This document shows, one piece after another, positions 7,154 to 15,518 of a stretch of 28,647 bases of DNA. Both the position numbers and the translations under genes were made by a program. The DNA comes from CAYVCG01 sp964449985 (GTDB lineage Bacteria > Bacillota > Clostridia > Lachnospirales > WRAX01). Position 1 is the stretch's first letter. Every line of letters begins with the position of its first letter. The stretch is from NCBI GenBank assembly GCA_964449985.1, contig CAYVCG010000026.1, positions 1-28,647 on the forward strand. The letters run 5' to 3'. Below the pieces are notes generated by a model, which was not told the DNA's origin, searched no databases, and saw nothing but the letters and a program-made list of their open reading frames with translations.

Positions 7154-8764
7154 ATGTACAACGTTATTATAGTTGATGACGAGGCCATCATCAGAGAAGG
7201 CATCCAAAACAAAATAGACTGGGCAGAACTTGGGCTTGCTTGTGTCGGAACGTGTGAAAACGGCAAGCAAGCCGTTGAGCTGCTAAAAACAGAGCATATT
7301 GACATTGTCCTTGCGGATATATACATGCCGTTTATGAACGGTTTGGAACTGGCCAAGCATATCCATAATAATTATCCGCATATAAAAACGATTATTTTAA
7401 CCGGATGCGATGATTTTAAATATGCTCAAAGCGCTGTTAAGCTTCAGGTTTTTGATTATTTATTAAAGCCGATAACATCCGCGGAGTTAAAAGAAATACT
7501 TGAAAAGACAAAAACCCAGCTAGATAACGAGCATTCCAGACAGCACGAAATAAACCGGATAGCCGCCTTGTTAAAAGAAAACAACCCACATATAAAACAG
7601 CGGTTTCTAAACCAGATAATAAGTGGGGAGATAAGCCCTAAGGATGTGGAAGGCAAGCTTGCCTTTTTTGGCATTTACTTTAAGGGCTCAAAAGTCATGG
7701 CCGCAGTGTTGGACGTTGACGAAGGTTATAACAAACAATTTTCGCCCGATAGCGCTGATGCAGAGCTTTTATACTTTGCAGTCTTTAACATAACTGAGGA
7801 GTTGGTTTCTGACAGTGAGCTTGGTGTGGCTTTCCAAAACAATGATAAACAAACGGTCATTTTATTCCTTGGAGACGACTCACTTATGGATCAAGCAGCT
7901 TCTCTGTGCGAAAGAATAAGGCGCATTTTAGAAGAAAAACTCATGTTTACTATAACAATAGGCATTGGCTCGGTGCATTCTGGCCCTGAGCAAATAAAAA
8001 CCACTTATTCCGAAGCTATCGATGCTTTAAATTATCGCTTTTTAATAGGAAATAACCGCTCTATATTGATCACAGAAATTAAGGACAAGTTAGACCAAAA
8101 GCAATATTCTTTTTTTGAGCATGAAAAAGAACTGCTTTTATCTATAAAATCCAACAAACCGGACTTAATAGAAAAAAACGTTTGTGATACTATAAATAAT
8201 ATAAAGAAAGCCAACTTAACGCCTGCCCGTTCTTTTTATATCATCCAGCAGGTCTTATTTTCGTTAGAAAAATCGTTGTTTGAGCTGGATATAGACTTAA
8301 ACGAGCTTTTAGACGGTGATGATAACTTGATGGTAGAGCTGTATAAATATAAAACGCTTGACGAGGTTCAGATTTGGTTAATAAAGCTTTGCAAAAATGT
8401 TGCAACCTTCCTCTCCACTGAACGCGAAAGCTACTGTAATTCGTTGACCGCGAGAGCTATAGACTTTATTAAAGACAATTATTCCAACCCTGATATTTCT
8501 GTAAATAGCGTCTGTAAATATCTGTATATTAGCGTCAGCTATTTTAGCTCCGTATTTAAAAACGCCACAGGGGAAACATTTATTGAATATGTCACAAAGG
8601 TTCGTATGGAAAAAGCGAAGGACCTTCTCAGGGCAACAAACCTAAAAACTTATGAAATCGCCCGAAAAGTCGGTTATTCTGATCCTCATTACTTTAGCTC
8701 GTCATTTAAAAAATACACCGGCGAAACTCCTACGGCGTTTAGAGAGGGCGGTATATCCTCTTGA
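7154..8764 (+). CDS. YesN-type response regulator with AraC DNA-binding domain
   Basis: This 536-residue protein has an N-terminal receiver domain (residues 1-120) with the acidic pair D8/D9, phospho-acceptor D55 in L-A-D-I-Y-M-P, T83 and K105. A middle segment of about 300 residues follows, then a C-terminal AraC/XylS double helix-turn-helix (about 437-535) with Y-S-D-P-H-Y-F-S-S-S-F-K-K-Y-T-G-E-T-P. Such regulators activate sugar ABC transporter genes after phosphorylation by a YesM/LytS-type kinase, which here is the next gene. The stop overlaps the kinase start as TTGA. The likely targets are its own locus and the transporter operon from 11646; the repeated sequence at 11549-11613 is a candidate site (inference). 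Confidence 0.95.
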   Translation: MYNVIIVDDEAIIREGIQNKIDWAELGLACVGTCENGKQAVELLKTEHIDIVLADIYMPFMNGLELAKHIHNNYPHIKTIILTGCDDFKYAQSAVKLQVFDYLLKPITSAELKEILEKTKTQLDNEHSRQHEINRIAALLKENNPHIKQRFLNQIISGEISPKDVEGKLAFFGIYFKGSKVMAAVLDVDEGYNKQFSPDSADAELLYFAVFNITEELVSDSELGVAFQNNDKQTVILFLGDDSLMDQAASLCERIRRILEEKLMFTITIGIGSVHSGPEQIKTTYSEAIDALNYRFLIGNNRSILITEIKDKLDQKQYSFFEHEKELLLSIKSNKPDLIEKNVCDTINNIKKANLTPARSFYIIQQVLFSLEKSLFELDIDLNELLDGDDNLMVELYKYKTLDEVQIWLIKLCKNVATFLSTERESYCNSLTARAIDFIKDNYSNPDISVNSVCKYLYISVSYFSSVFKNATGETFIEYVTKVRMEKAKDLLRATNLKTYEIARKVGYSDPHYFSSSFKKYTGETPTAFREGGISS

Positions 8765-10551
8765 GAAAAAAACTCCAGTTTTCCAGCATACAAATGCGCA
8801 TAGCAGTGACTTTTTCAACCGTCATACTTGGTATAATCGTTATTAGCATTATATTCTCGTATCGGTTTTCTTTTTTTGCCGTCAGGGATAATTCATTGCA
8901 ATACACATACCAGCTTGTTCAACAAATAAGCAACGACATCGATTCCTACATAAAATACATGCAGGATATCTCTCAGATGGTAACATACAACAACGACGTT
9001 AAAGAATATTTAAGCAGAAAATCCGTCGTAACTGCGCAACAGGTCTTTACAAAATCACGTATAGCCGAACAGCTTAATTCCATCACTCTTGCCAGAAACG
9101 ACATAACGTATGTTGCAGTGCTCGGTAAAGATGGGCGCTATGTATTAAATAAAGAAGATTTGTTGCTTAATAAATATGTAGACCCCAAAAAAGAAAATTG
9201 GTATATAGAAGCTCTGGAAGCGGACGGGCTTCCCGTTATCTCATCCTCACACGTTCAAAATATTTTTAAAGATACTTATACATATGTTGTTTCATTAAGC
9301 CGCGCTCTAAAGGATAAAGACACCGGCGAGATATCCGGCGTTATTCTTGTTGACCTTAATTATAATAAAATAAGGGATCTGTGCAGTAATATAAGCCTTG
9401 GAAAAAGGGGTTATATCTTTATCGTAGATGATAACGGCGATATCGTGTATCACCCGCAACAGCAGCTTATTTACAGCGCTCTCAAATATGAATATATTAA
9501 AGAAGCTCTTGCTTCAGAGGAAGGTAATTTCACCGTCAACGATGGTAACAATAGCCGTATATATACCGTCAAAGAAGCCGGATATGCAGACTGGAAGATT
9601 GTCGGTGTAACTTATGTTGACGAACTTGTTTTAAACGGAGCGGATATTCAGACGTATTATATCCTTGTGGCAATAATATTTTTATTCATATCAACACTTT
9701 TGGCATCATATCTTGCGCTGAGAATCTCCAGACCGATTAAAGCTTTGGAATCTTCTATGAAAGAAATCGAGAAAGGCAATTTCAACACAAAGGTCGCGTT
9801 GGACACAAGGGACGAAATTGGTCAATTTGCGAAAAACTTCGCCATTATGACAAAGCGCATAAAAGCACTTATGGCGCAAATTTCTAAGGATTATGAGTTA
9901 AAAAGAAAATACGAGCTAAAGGTGTTGCAAGATCAAATCAACCCTCATTTTCTTTATAACACATTGGATTCTATTATTTGGATGTCGGAAATGGGTAATA
10001 ATGAAGAAGTCGTTCTTATGACATCATCATTGGCAAAGCTTCTGCGTATAAGTCTCAGCAAAGGCTCTGAGCTGATCACTATAGAAGATGAGATAAAATA
10101 TATTGAAAGCTATTTAACAATTCAAAAAATGCGCTATAAAGACAAAATGTGTTATGATTTGGACATAAGCCCCGAAATACTAAAAAAGCGCACATTAAAG
10201 CTCATCTTGCAGCCGATTGTTGAAAACGCAATATACCATGGCATCAAAAATAAAGACGACGGCGGCAACATAAAAATCAAAGGCTTTTTAAGCGAAGACA
10301 AAGAAAACATCATTCTTCAAGTTATCGACACAGGTGTCGGGATAAGCGAAGAAGATCTAAGGAACATATTTGACAGAAAACATAATTCCGGCAAAAGTAG
10401 CGGCCTTGGAATAAATAATGTAAACGACCGTATTAAGCTATATTTTGGTAAAGAATACGGCATAGCCTTTGAAAGTGTTCTAAATGAAGGCACGACTGTT
10501 ACGATTTCAATACCCGTGCTTGAGGAGGATGGCATAAATGATTCTAAATAA
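8761..10551 (+). CDS. YesM/LytS-type sensor histidine kinase (Cache-HAMP-HisKA_internal-HATPase)
   Basis: This 596-residue membrane kinase starts at TTG, coupled to the regulator stop. Transmembrane helices lie near residues 15-35 and 298-320, and the extracellular part between them looks like a dCache domain (W-Y-I-E-A-L and G-V-I-L-V-D-L-N-Y motifs). A HAMP linker (about 321-373) precedes the phospho-acceptor motif D-Q-I-N-P-H-F-L-Y-N-T with His 396. The ATPase domain has an N-box near Asn 488 (I-V-E-N-A), D-T-G-V-G-I and G-L-G-I-N-N-V. It should phosphorylate the adjacent response regulator. Its gene overlaps the next gene, an anchored sugar-binding protein, by 14 bases, which suggests ligand sensing through that protein rather than by Cache alone (inference). 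Confidence 0.95.
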   Translation: MRKKLQFSSIQMRIAVTFSTVILGIIVISIIFSYRFSFFAVRDNSLQYTYQLVQQISNDIDSYIKYMQDISQMVTYNNDVKEYLSRKSVVTAQQVFTKSRIAEQLNSITLARNDITYVAVLGKDGRYVLNKEDLLLNKYVDPKKENWYIEALEADGLPVISSSHVQNIFKDTYTYVVSLSRALKDKDTGEISGVILVDLNYNKIRDLCSNISLGKRGYIFIVDDNGDIVYHPQQQLIYSALKYEYIKEALASEEGNFTVNDGNNSRIYTVKEAGYADWKIVGVTYVDELVLNGADIQTYYILVAIIFLFISTLLASYLALRISRPIKALESSMKEIEKGNFNTKVALDTRDEIGQFAKNFAIMTKRIKALMAQISKDYELKRKYELKVLQDQINPHFLYNTLDSIIWMSEMGNNEEVVLMTSSLAKLLRISLSKGSELITIEDEIKYIESYLTIQKMRYKDKMCYDLDISPEILKKRTLKLILQPIVENAIYHGIKNKDDGGNIKIKGFLSEDKENIILQVIDTGVGISEEDLRNIFDRKHNSGKSSGLGINNVNDRIKLYFGKEYGIAFESVLNEGTTVTISIPVLEEDGINDSK

Positions 10552-11530
10552 AAAAGCTGTTATTATTAGATTCGTCATGCTGGGCGCGCTATTGATATTC
10601 TGCTTGTTGCTTATTTATTTTTATGCGGTTAGGCCTAAAAAGGATTTTAAAATCATATTTATTACAAAGACGATAGATTCGTCTATAGCCTTTTGGAACA
10701 ACGTCAACCTTGGTATGCAAACAGCAGCGAAGGAATACGGCGTTTCACTCATTGTTGACGGGCCGGAAAATGAAGACCAGATAGATATACAAAACCAGTG
10801 TATATTAAACGCTATCGCTCAAAAACCGGATTTAATAATCCTTGCAGCCGCAAATTACACGTCTCAACTAGATTTATGCCGAAAGATTGTTGATTCCGGC
10901 ATAATGCTAATGACTTTAGACTCGGACATAAACTCGGAAATGACGACATGTTTTGTTGGAACGAACAACTTTGAAGCCGGAAAATACGCAGGCGAGGCCA
11001 TGACGAAAATAATTTCGGAGAAAGATCAAATAGTGCTTATCAGTTTTGTGGAAGGTTCCGCTCCTGCTATCGATCGTGAGAAAGGCGTTTTGGAAGGCCT
11101 AGGGGAAGCATACCGTGATAATGTTATCGGAACTTATTTTTGCAATGCAAACGAGGATGAAGCATACGAAATCATGAACAATATTCTTAAACAAGCCCCC
11201 GAAAACCTGGGCGTCATATGTTTAAACGAATATGCAACGTCCGGCGCTGCAAGGGCAATTAAAGCCAATGCAAAGAACTCAGATGTAAAAATGGTCGGCA
11301 TCGATAGTTCATTTATTGCTATTAAAGCTTTAGAAGATGGAACAATCGACACGCTTGTTGTTCAAAAACCATTTAACATGGGCTATTTGGGCATTATTAA
11401 TGCAATCAGCGCTCTAAACGGGGATAAAGTAGACAGATTCGTTGATACCGGGGCTCAGATCATAACAAAAGACACTATGTATTCAAAGGAAAATCAGAAA
11501 TTATTGTTTATTTTTGCTGACATGCCATAA
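10538..11530 (+). CDS. Membrane-anchored sugar-binding protein, probable sensor partner of the kinase
   Basis: This 330-residue protein has an uncleaved N-terminal membrane helix (about 11-30, no lipobox Cys) and then a periplasmic-binding-protein fold of the ribose-binding type (Peripla_BP_4). It is a paralogue of the transport binding protein at 14173. Residues matching sugar contacts of ribose-binding protein are kept: F52/W53, D128, R180, N230, D256, Q276. The start follows GAGGAGG and lies inside the end of the kinase gene. A closely similar arrangement is known in Clostridium beijerinckii, where the anchored protein XylFII works with LytS and YesN to sense xylose and activate its transporter. 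By analogy this protein should bind fucose outside the cell and control the kinase; this is inference. Confidence 0.9.
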   Translation: MILNKKAVIIRFVMLGALLIFCLLLIYFYAVRPKKDFKIIFITKTIDSSIAFWNNVNLGMQTAAKEYGVSLIVDGPENEDQIDIQNQCILNAIAQKPDLIILAAANYTSQLDLCRKIVDSGIMLMTLDSDINSEMTTCFVGTNNFEAGKYAGEAMTKIISEKDQIVLISFVEGSAPAIDREKGVLEGLGEAYRDNVIGTYFCNANEDEAYEIMNNILKQAPENLGVICLNEYATSGAARAIKANAKNSDVKMVGIDSSFIAIKALEDGTIDTLVVQKPFNMGYLGIINAISALNGDKVDRFVDTGAQIITKDTMYSKENQKLLFIFADMP

Positions 11531-11548
11531 AAACAATAAATAAAATTT

Positions 11549-11613
11549 TAAACCATGACAGTAGAAAAATCCATTTATTTTTCTTTTTTTGCAATGTATC
11601 ATGTAAACCATGA
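11549..11613. repeat. Direct repeat TAAACCATGA, candidate regulator site before the transporter operon
   Basis: TAAACCATGA occurs at 11549-11558 and again at 11604-11613, 55 bases apart (about five helix turns). A one-mismatch copy, TAAACTATGA, lies at 14144-14153 just before the binding lipoprotein gene. The second copy also sits in an imperfect dyad, TCATG-5-CATGA (11599-11613). AraC-type regulators bind direct repeats, so these may be sites for the regulator at 7154. No convincing promoter could be paired with them. Confidence 0.35.
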
Positions 11614-11645
11614 AATACAATTTGAAGGAGAACTGAGGTGAAAAA

Positions 11646-13133
11646 ATGAGTGAACAATTGGTGTTAATGGAAGGTATTGACAAGTCTTTCCCGGGGGTTC
11701 ATGCGTTAGATAACTGTAATTTTGAAATAAAAGCCGGCGAAGTCCATGCTTTGATTGGTGAAAACGGCGCAGGCAAATCGACCCTCATGAAGGTTCTAAC
11801 CGGTATTTATTCTAAAGATAGCGGCAAGATCTTGTATAAAGGAAAGGAAGTTAATTTTTCCGGCCCCAGTGATGCTCAGAAAATGGGCATAGGTATCATT
11901 CATCAGGAACTAAATTTAATGCCTCATCTAACTGTCGCGGAAAATATTTTTATTGGCCGTGAGATGATGAACGGTGTTTTTATTAATCAAAAAAAGATTA
12001 ATAAAGAAGCAGAGAAGCTGTTGCAGTCTCTAAACATAAATATCCACCCCGAGACTAAGGTTAAAGATCTGACTGTTGCGAAGCAACAAATGATCGAAAT
12101 CGCAAAGGCAATTTCTTACAATTCTGAAGTCTTGATAATGGATGAACCAACAGCAGCTCTTACCGAAAGCGAAATTGAGGAATTATTTAAGTTTATTAAT
12201 GACTTAAAATCAAAAAAACACGGTATAGTTTATATTTCTCATCGCTTGAGCGAGCTTTTCATTATTTCGGATCGTATTACGGTTATGCGTGACGGTAAAT
12301 ATATTGGAACGCTTCCTACCCCTGAAACCCATGTAGATCAAATAATCAACATGATGGTCGGGCGAACTATTTATGAAGAGCCAAAAACAAAAAGCGCGGT
12401 TCCTGAAGGCGCTCCAACAGTGCTTGAGGTTAAAAACCTATGCTCATCGGCTGTCAAAAACGTATCTTTTGACCTTAAAAAAGGTGAAATACTCGGTTTT
12501 GCAGGGCTTATGGGCGCAGGGCGCACTGAAACTATGCGCTTGATCTTTGGGGCAGATCCTTTAAAAAGCGGCGAAATTTTTATAAACGGCAAGAAAGTTA
12601 CTATTAAAACGCCACAGGATTCCGTTAATTATGGCATCGGATATTTGTCCGAAGACCGCAAGCGTTATGGCTTAGCAGTAGGTCTAAACGTAACAACGAA
12701 TTCCACAATGGCAACGCTAAAAAACTACGTAAAGTTTGGTTTTATCAGCCAAAAAGATGAAGAGAAAGATACGAAGCGATATATTGATCAACTTCAAATT
12801 AAAACCCCATCAACAAAACAGCTTATTAAATTTCTTTCAGGTGGAAACCAACAAAAAGTGGTTTTGGCAAAATGGCTGATTAGAGACTGCGATATCCTTA
12901 TTTTTGACGAACCGACACGTGGTATAGACGTCGGCGCAAAAAGCGAAATCTATAAGTTGATGACGGAACTTACGAAGCAAGGGAAATCAATCATCATGAT
13001 TTCATCCGAAATGCCGGAGTTGCTTCGTATGAGCGACCGTGTCGCCGTCATGTGTGAAGGCTCATTAAAAGCCATAATCGACATATCTGAAACAAATCAG
13101 GAAGTCATAATGAAATATGCGACTTCGCATTAA
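11646..13133 (+). CDS. Sugar ABC transporter ATPase (RbsA/MglA family), fucose uptake
   Basis: This 495-residue protein has two fused nucleotide-binding domains. The first has Walker A G-E-N-G-A-G-K-S-T (38-46), signature-like L-T-V-A-K-Q-Q and Walker B L-I-M-D-E-P-T-A-A-L (about 162-172). The second has the degenerate Walker A G-L-M-G-A-G-R-T-E usual for this family, intact L-S-G-G-N-Q-Q (about 397-403) and I-F-D-E-P-T-R-G-I-D-V-G. It powers import through the permease encoded next, 18 bases downstream. The start follows GAGGTG. The gene comes after a 115-base gap with the direct repeats, so it may open its own transcript. Family is certain; L-fucose as substrate is inferred from fucU and fucI. 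Confidence 0.96.
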   Translation: MSEQLVLMEGIDKSFPGVHALDNCNFEIKAGEVHALIGENGAGKSTLMKVLTGIYSKDSGKILYKGKEVNFSGPSDAQKMGIGIIHQELNLMPHLTVAENIFIGREMMNGVFINQKKINKEAEKLLQSLNINIHPETKVKDLTVAKQQMIEIAKAISYNSEVLIMDEPTAALTESEIEELFKFINDLKSKKHGIVYISHRLSELFIISDRITVMRDGKYIGTLPTPETHVDQIINMMVGRTIYEEPKTKSAVPEGAPTVLEVKNLCSSAVKNVSFDLKKGEILGFAGLMGAGRTETMRLIFGADPLKSGEIFINGKKVTIKTPQDSVNYGIGYLSEDRKRYGLAVGLNVTTNSTMATLKNYVKFGFISQKDEEKDTKRYIDQLQIKTPSTKQLIKFLSGGNQQKVVLAKWLIRDCDILIFDEPTRGIDVGAKSEIYKLMTELTKQGKSIIMISSEMPELLRMSDRVAVMCEGSLKAIIDISETNQEVIMKYATSH

Positions 13134-13151
13134 TCTGAGAGGGGTTGTAAC

Positions 13152-14102
13152 ATGAAAACCAAAATAAAATTAGAAAGCTTTTTGGCCTTGGGTGCTTTGG
13201 TCATAATTTATATCTTCTTCTGTTTCTTCGGAAACAACTTTTTCTCCACCCAGGCTTTGGTCAATATATTAGATTCATCATATTACATAGGATTTTTAGG
13301 CTTAGGTGTTACCTTTGCTATAATTACCGGCGGTATAGACCTTTCTATCGGCGCTGTTATGATGTGTTCGGCTTTGGTCGGCGGCGTTGCATATTTGGAT
13401 TGGGGCTTGCCGATTGGTGTTGCTCTTATCCTTTGCGTTTTAACCGGTACGATTTTCGGTATTATTAACGGTATTTTGATTGCAAAGGCAAAGATAGTTC
13501 CATTCGTAGCAACGCTCGGTATTCAGATGGTTGCTGCGGGCTTTGGTGCTATATTGTCCAACGTTAAGACTATGCGTTATCCTTCAGCAGGAACAGATGA
13601 CGCTTGGTTTAAACTTGTGTTTTACAAATTAGGGGATTTCCCTGTTGGTGTTTTGTGGCTGGCTCTGTTCTTTGTTATAGCTTATTTGATTCTTAACAAA
13701 ACAAGGATAGGCCGTTACACATTTGCTATCGGTTCAAACGAAGAAGCAGCTAGATTATCCGGCGTAGATGTTGACAAATGGAAAATTATAGTATATGGTA
13801 TTGTAGGTACGTTTTCCGGTATGGCCGGCGTGTTATTCGCGGCGGCATACACATCAATCACTCCTGCGACTGGTCCTGGTATGGAAATCCTTGGTATTGC
13901 CGGCGTTGTTATCGGTGGTACTTCTCTTGCCGGCGGTGTCGGAACCGTTTCCGGAACACTCATCGGTGTATTTATCATGAGCGTATTAAAGCAAGGCCTT
14001 ATGTCTATGGGCTTGCAAGGTCATTATCAAACATTCTTCACCGGTATCGTTGTTATCGGCGCTGTTATGCTTGATAACTACAGAAACAAAATTGGTAAAT
14101 AA
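13152..14102 (+). CDS. Sugar ABC transporter permease (RbsC family), fucose uptake
   Basis: This 316-residue, strongly hydrophobic protein fits RbsC/BPD_transp_2. I can see about eight to ten membrane segments, the G-G-I-D-L-S-I-G motif early in the protein and the cytoplasmic loop G-S-N-E-E-A-A-R-L-S-G-V-D-V that contacts the ATPase. The conserved late stretch G-I-A-G-V-V-I-G-G-T-S-L-A-G-G-V-G-T-V-S-G-T-L-I is present. Two copies are expected to form the inner-membrane channel with the fused ATPase. The start follows GAGAGGGG. The next gene is the binding lipoprotein, 70 bases on. Confidence 0.96.
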   Translation: MKTKIKLESFLALGALVIIYIFFCFFGNNFFSTQALVNILDSSYYIGFLGLGVTFAIITGGIDLSIGAVMMCSALVGGVAYLDWGLPIGVALILCVLTGTIFGIINGILIAKAKIVPFVATLGIQMVAAGFGAILSNVKTMRYPSAGTDDAWFKLVFYKLGDFPVGVLWLALFFVIAYLILNKTRIGRYTFAIGSNEEAARLSGVDVDKWKIIVYGIVGTFSGMAGVLFAAAYTSITPATGPGMEILGIAGVVIGGTSLAGGVGTVSGTLIGVFIMSVLKQGLMSMGLQGHYQTFFTGIVVIGAVMLDNYRNKIGK

Positions 14103-14172
14103 CCAGGTTTCTAGCGTAATAATTCATTACGCCGTAAACAATATAAACTATGATTAAGGAGGCAAATTTTTA

Positions 14173-15354
14173 ATGAAAAAGTTATTTAAAGCAATGATTG
14201 CTACAACAATGGCTATAGCCCTCTTAGCAGGCTGTGCCCCAGCTACACCTTCCGAACCAGCTAGTACTCCAGCACCAACTCAACAGGCGCAAGTTGATAA
14301 CCCGCCGGCAACTACTCCGGAGCAGCCACCAGCTGACAATACTCCAGCTGCAAAACCTTACATCGCAGTTATTTCAAAAGGTTTCCAACATCAGTTCTGG
14401 CAAACAGTTATGAAAGGCTCTGAAGATGCAGCAGCAAAATACAACGTAGATATTACTTTTGAAGGACCTCCGTCTGAGTCCGACATTAACATCCAGGTTG
14501 ACATGTTAAATGCAGCTTTGGCAAAGAACCCAGCAGCTATTTGTTTAGCAGCTCTTGACACACAAGCAGTTCTTTCTCAATTGAACGACACTTTGGCAAA
14601 AAATATCCCAGTAGTTGGTTTTGACTCTGGTGTTCCAGATGCTCCTGCTGGCGCTATTGTTTCTACAGCTTCTACAAACAACTATGAAGCTGGTAAACTT
14701 GCAGCTAACTCAATGTTTAATGAGCCTGGCTTCAATGCTAAGGTTAAAGCAGCTACTCCTGACAACCCTGTAACTATCGCTGTTCAATCCCAAGATGCTA
14801 CTTCAGCTTCCATCTTAGGACGTACAAACGGCTTTATCGACGCTATGCTTGAACTTTGCAACGGCGTATTCCCAGGCGGTGTTGAAGTTGTTGGTCATGA
14901 CGTATTCGCAAAGGCTGCTTCTGCTCCTGCAGCTGTAACTATTAGCGTATCAGTTCCTCCTACAACAAGCGCTACTGACGCTCAAGCAGCAGCTCAGAAC
15001 ATTCTTCAAAACTCCAAAAACTTAATCGGCTATTTCTGCTCTAACGAAGCATCTGTAGGCGGTATCTTGGCTTCCACTAACGATGGTTTGGATCTTGACC
15101 GTGCAAACGGAAAATACAAAGACTTAATCGTTGTAGGTTTTGACGCTGGTTCTACTCAGAAATTAGCTGTTAAAAATAACTACTTCTATGGTTCTGTAAC
15201 TCAAGACCCATACATGATTGGTTATCTTGCTGTTGAACTTGCTTACAAAGCAGTTAATGGTCAACCTGTTGATGAAATCGCTGACACAGGATGCAAATTC
15301 TACAACTCAGGCAACATGGATCAACCTGACATCTCTATCTTGCTTTATGATTAA
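14173..15354 (+). CDS. Sugar-binding lipoprotein of the fucose ABC transporter
   Basis: This 393-residue protein has a signal peptide with lipobox L-L-A-G-C (Cys 21), a Pro/Thr-rich linker (22-60) and a ribose-binding-type fold from K-P-Y-I-A-V. Residues matching sugar contacts are D151, R217, N291, D324 and Q344. It should be tethered outside the membrane and deliver L-fucose to the permease. Codon choice differs from the neighbours: more GCT/GCA, ATC/ATT rather than ATA, and GTT, as expected for a very highly expressed gene. It has its own AAGGAGG site. Just after its stop are hairpins that could protect its mRNA end and lower read-through to fucI. It is a paralogue of the anchored protein at 10538. 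Confidence 0.96.
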   Translation: MKKLFKAMIATTMAIALLAGCAPATPSEPASTPAPTQQAQVDNPPATTPEQPPADNTPAAKPYIAVISKGFQHQFWQTVMKGSEDAAAKYNVDITFEGPPSESDINIQVDMLNAALAKNPAAICLAALDTQAVLSQLNDTLAKNIPVVGFDSGVPDAPAGAIVSTASTNNYEAGKLAANSMFNEPGFNAKVKAATPDNPVTIAVQSQDATSASILGRTNGFIDAMLELCNGVFPGGVEVVGHDVFAKAASAPAAVTISVSVPPTTSATDAQAAAQNILQNSKNLIGYFCSNEASVGGILASTNDGLDLDRANGKYKDLIVVGFDAGSTQKLAVKNNYFYGSVTQDPYMIGYLAVELAYKAVNGQPVDEIADTGCKFYNSGNMDQPDISILLYD

Positions 15355-15394
15355 TTTGCTACATAAAGCAAATTAAAATTAGTATAATACTAAT
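15351..15394 (+). repeat. Two inverted repeats at the 3' end of the binding-protein gene
   Basis: TTAATTTGCT (15351-15360, including the stop codon) pairs perfectly with AGCAAATTAA (15367-15376) around a 6-base loop. Directly after it, ATTAGTAT-A-ATACTAAT (15378-15394) is a second perfect inverted repeat. This second one contains TATAAT but I see no -35 box at the right distance. They may form RNA stems or bind a regulator. Confidence 0.5.
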
Positions 15395-15403
15395 ATAATA
15401 AAT

Positions 15404-15439
15404 AATAAGAGACCAAGCCTCGGCGCTTGGTTTCTTATT
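15404..15439 (+). terminator. Long hairpin between binding-protein gene and fucI
   Basis: AATAAGAGACCAAGC (15404-15418) pairs along 15 positions, with one G-U, to GCTTGGTTTCTTATT (15425-15439) around a 6-base loop. The 3' arm is U-rich but no strict U-run follows. It may be an attenuating terminator or an mRNA-stabilising stem that sets a high ratio of binding protein to isomerase. Confidence 0.6.
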
Positions 15440-15518
15440 ATAAACCTAGACTACAAAAAATGGTTTTATAAGGTGTTTTGACACTGGAATTTTTTTAAGC
15501 ACAAGGGAGGATTATAAG

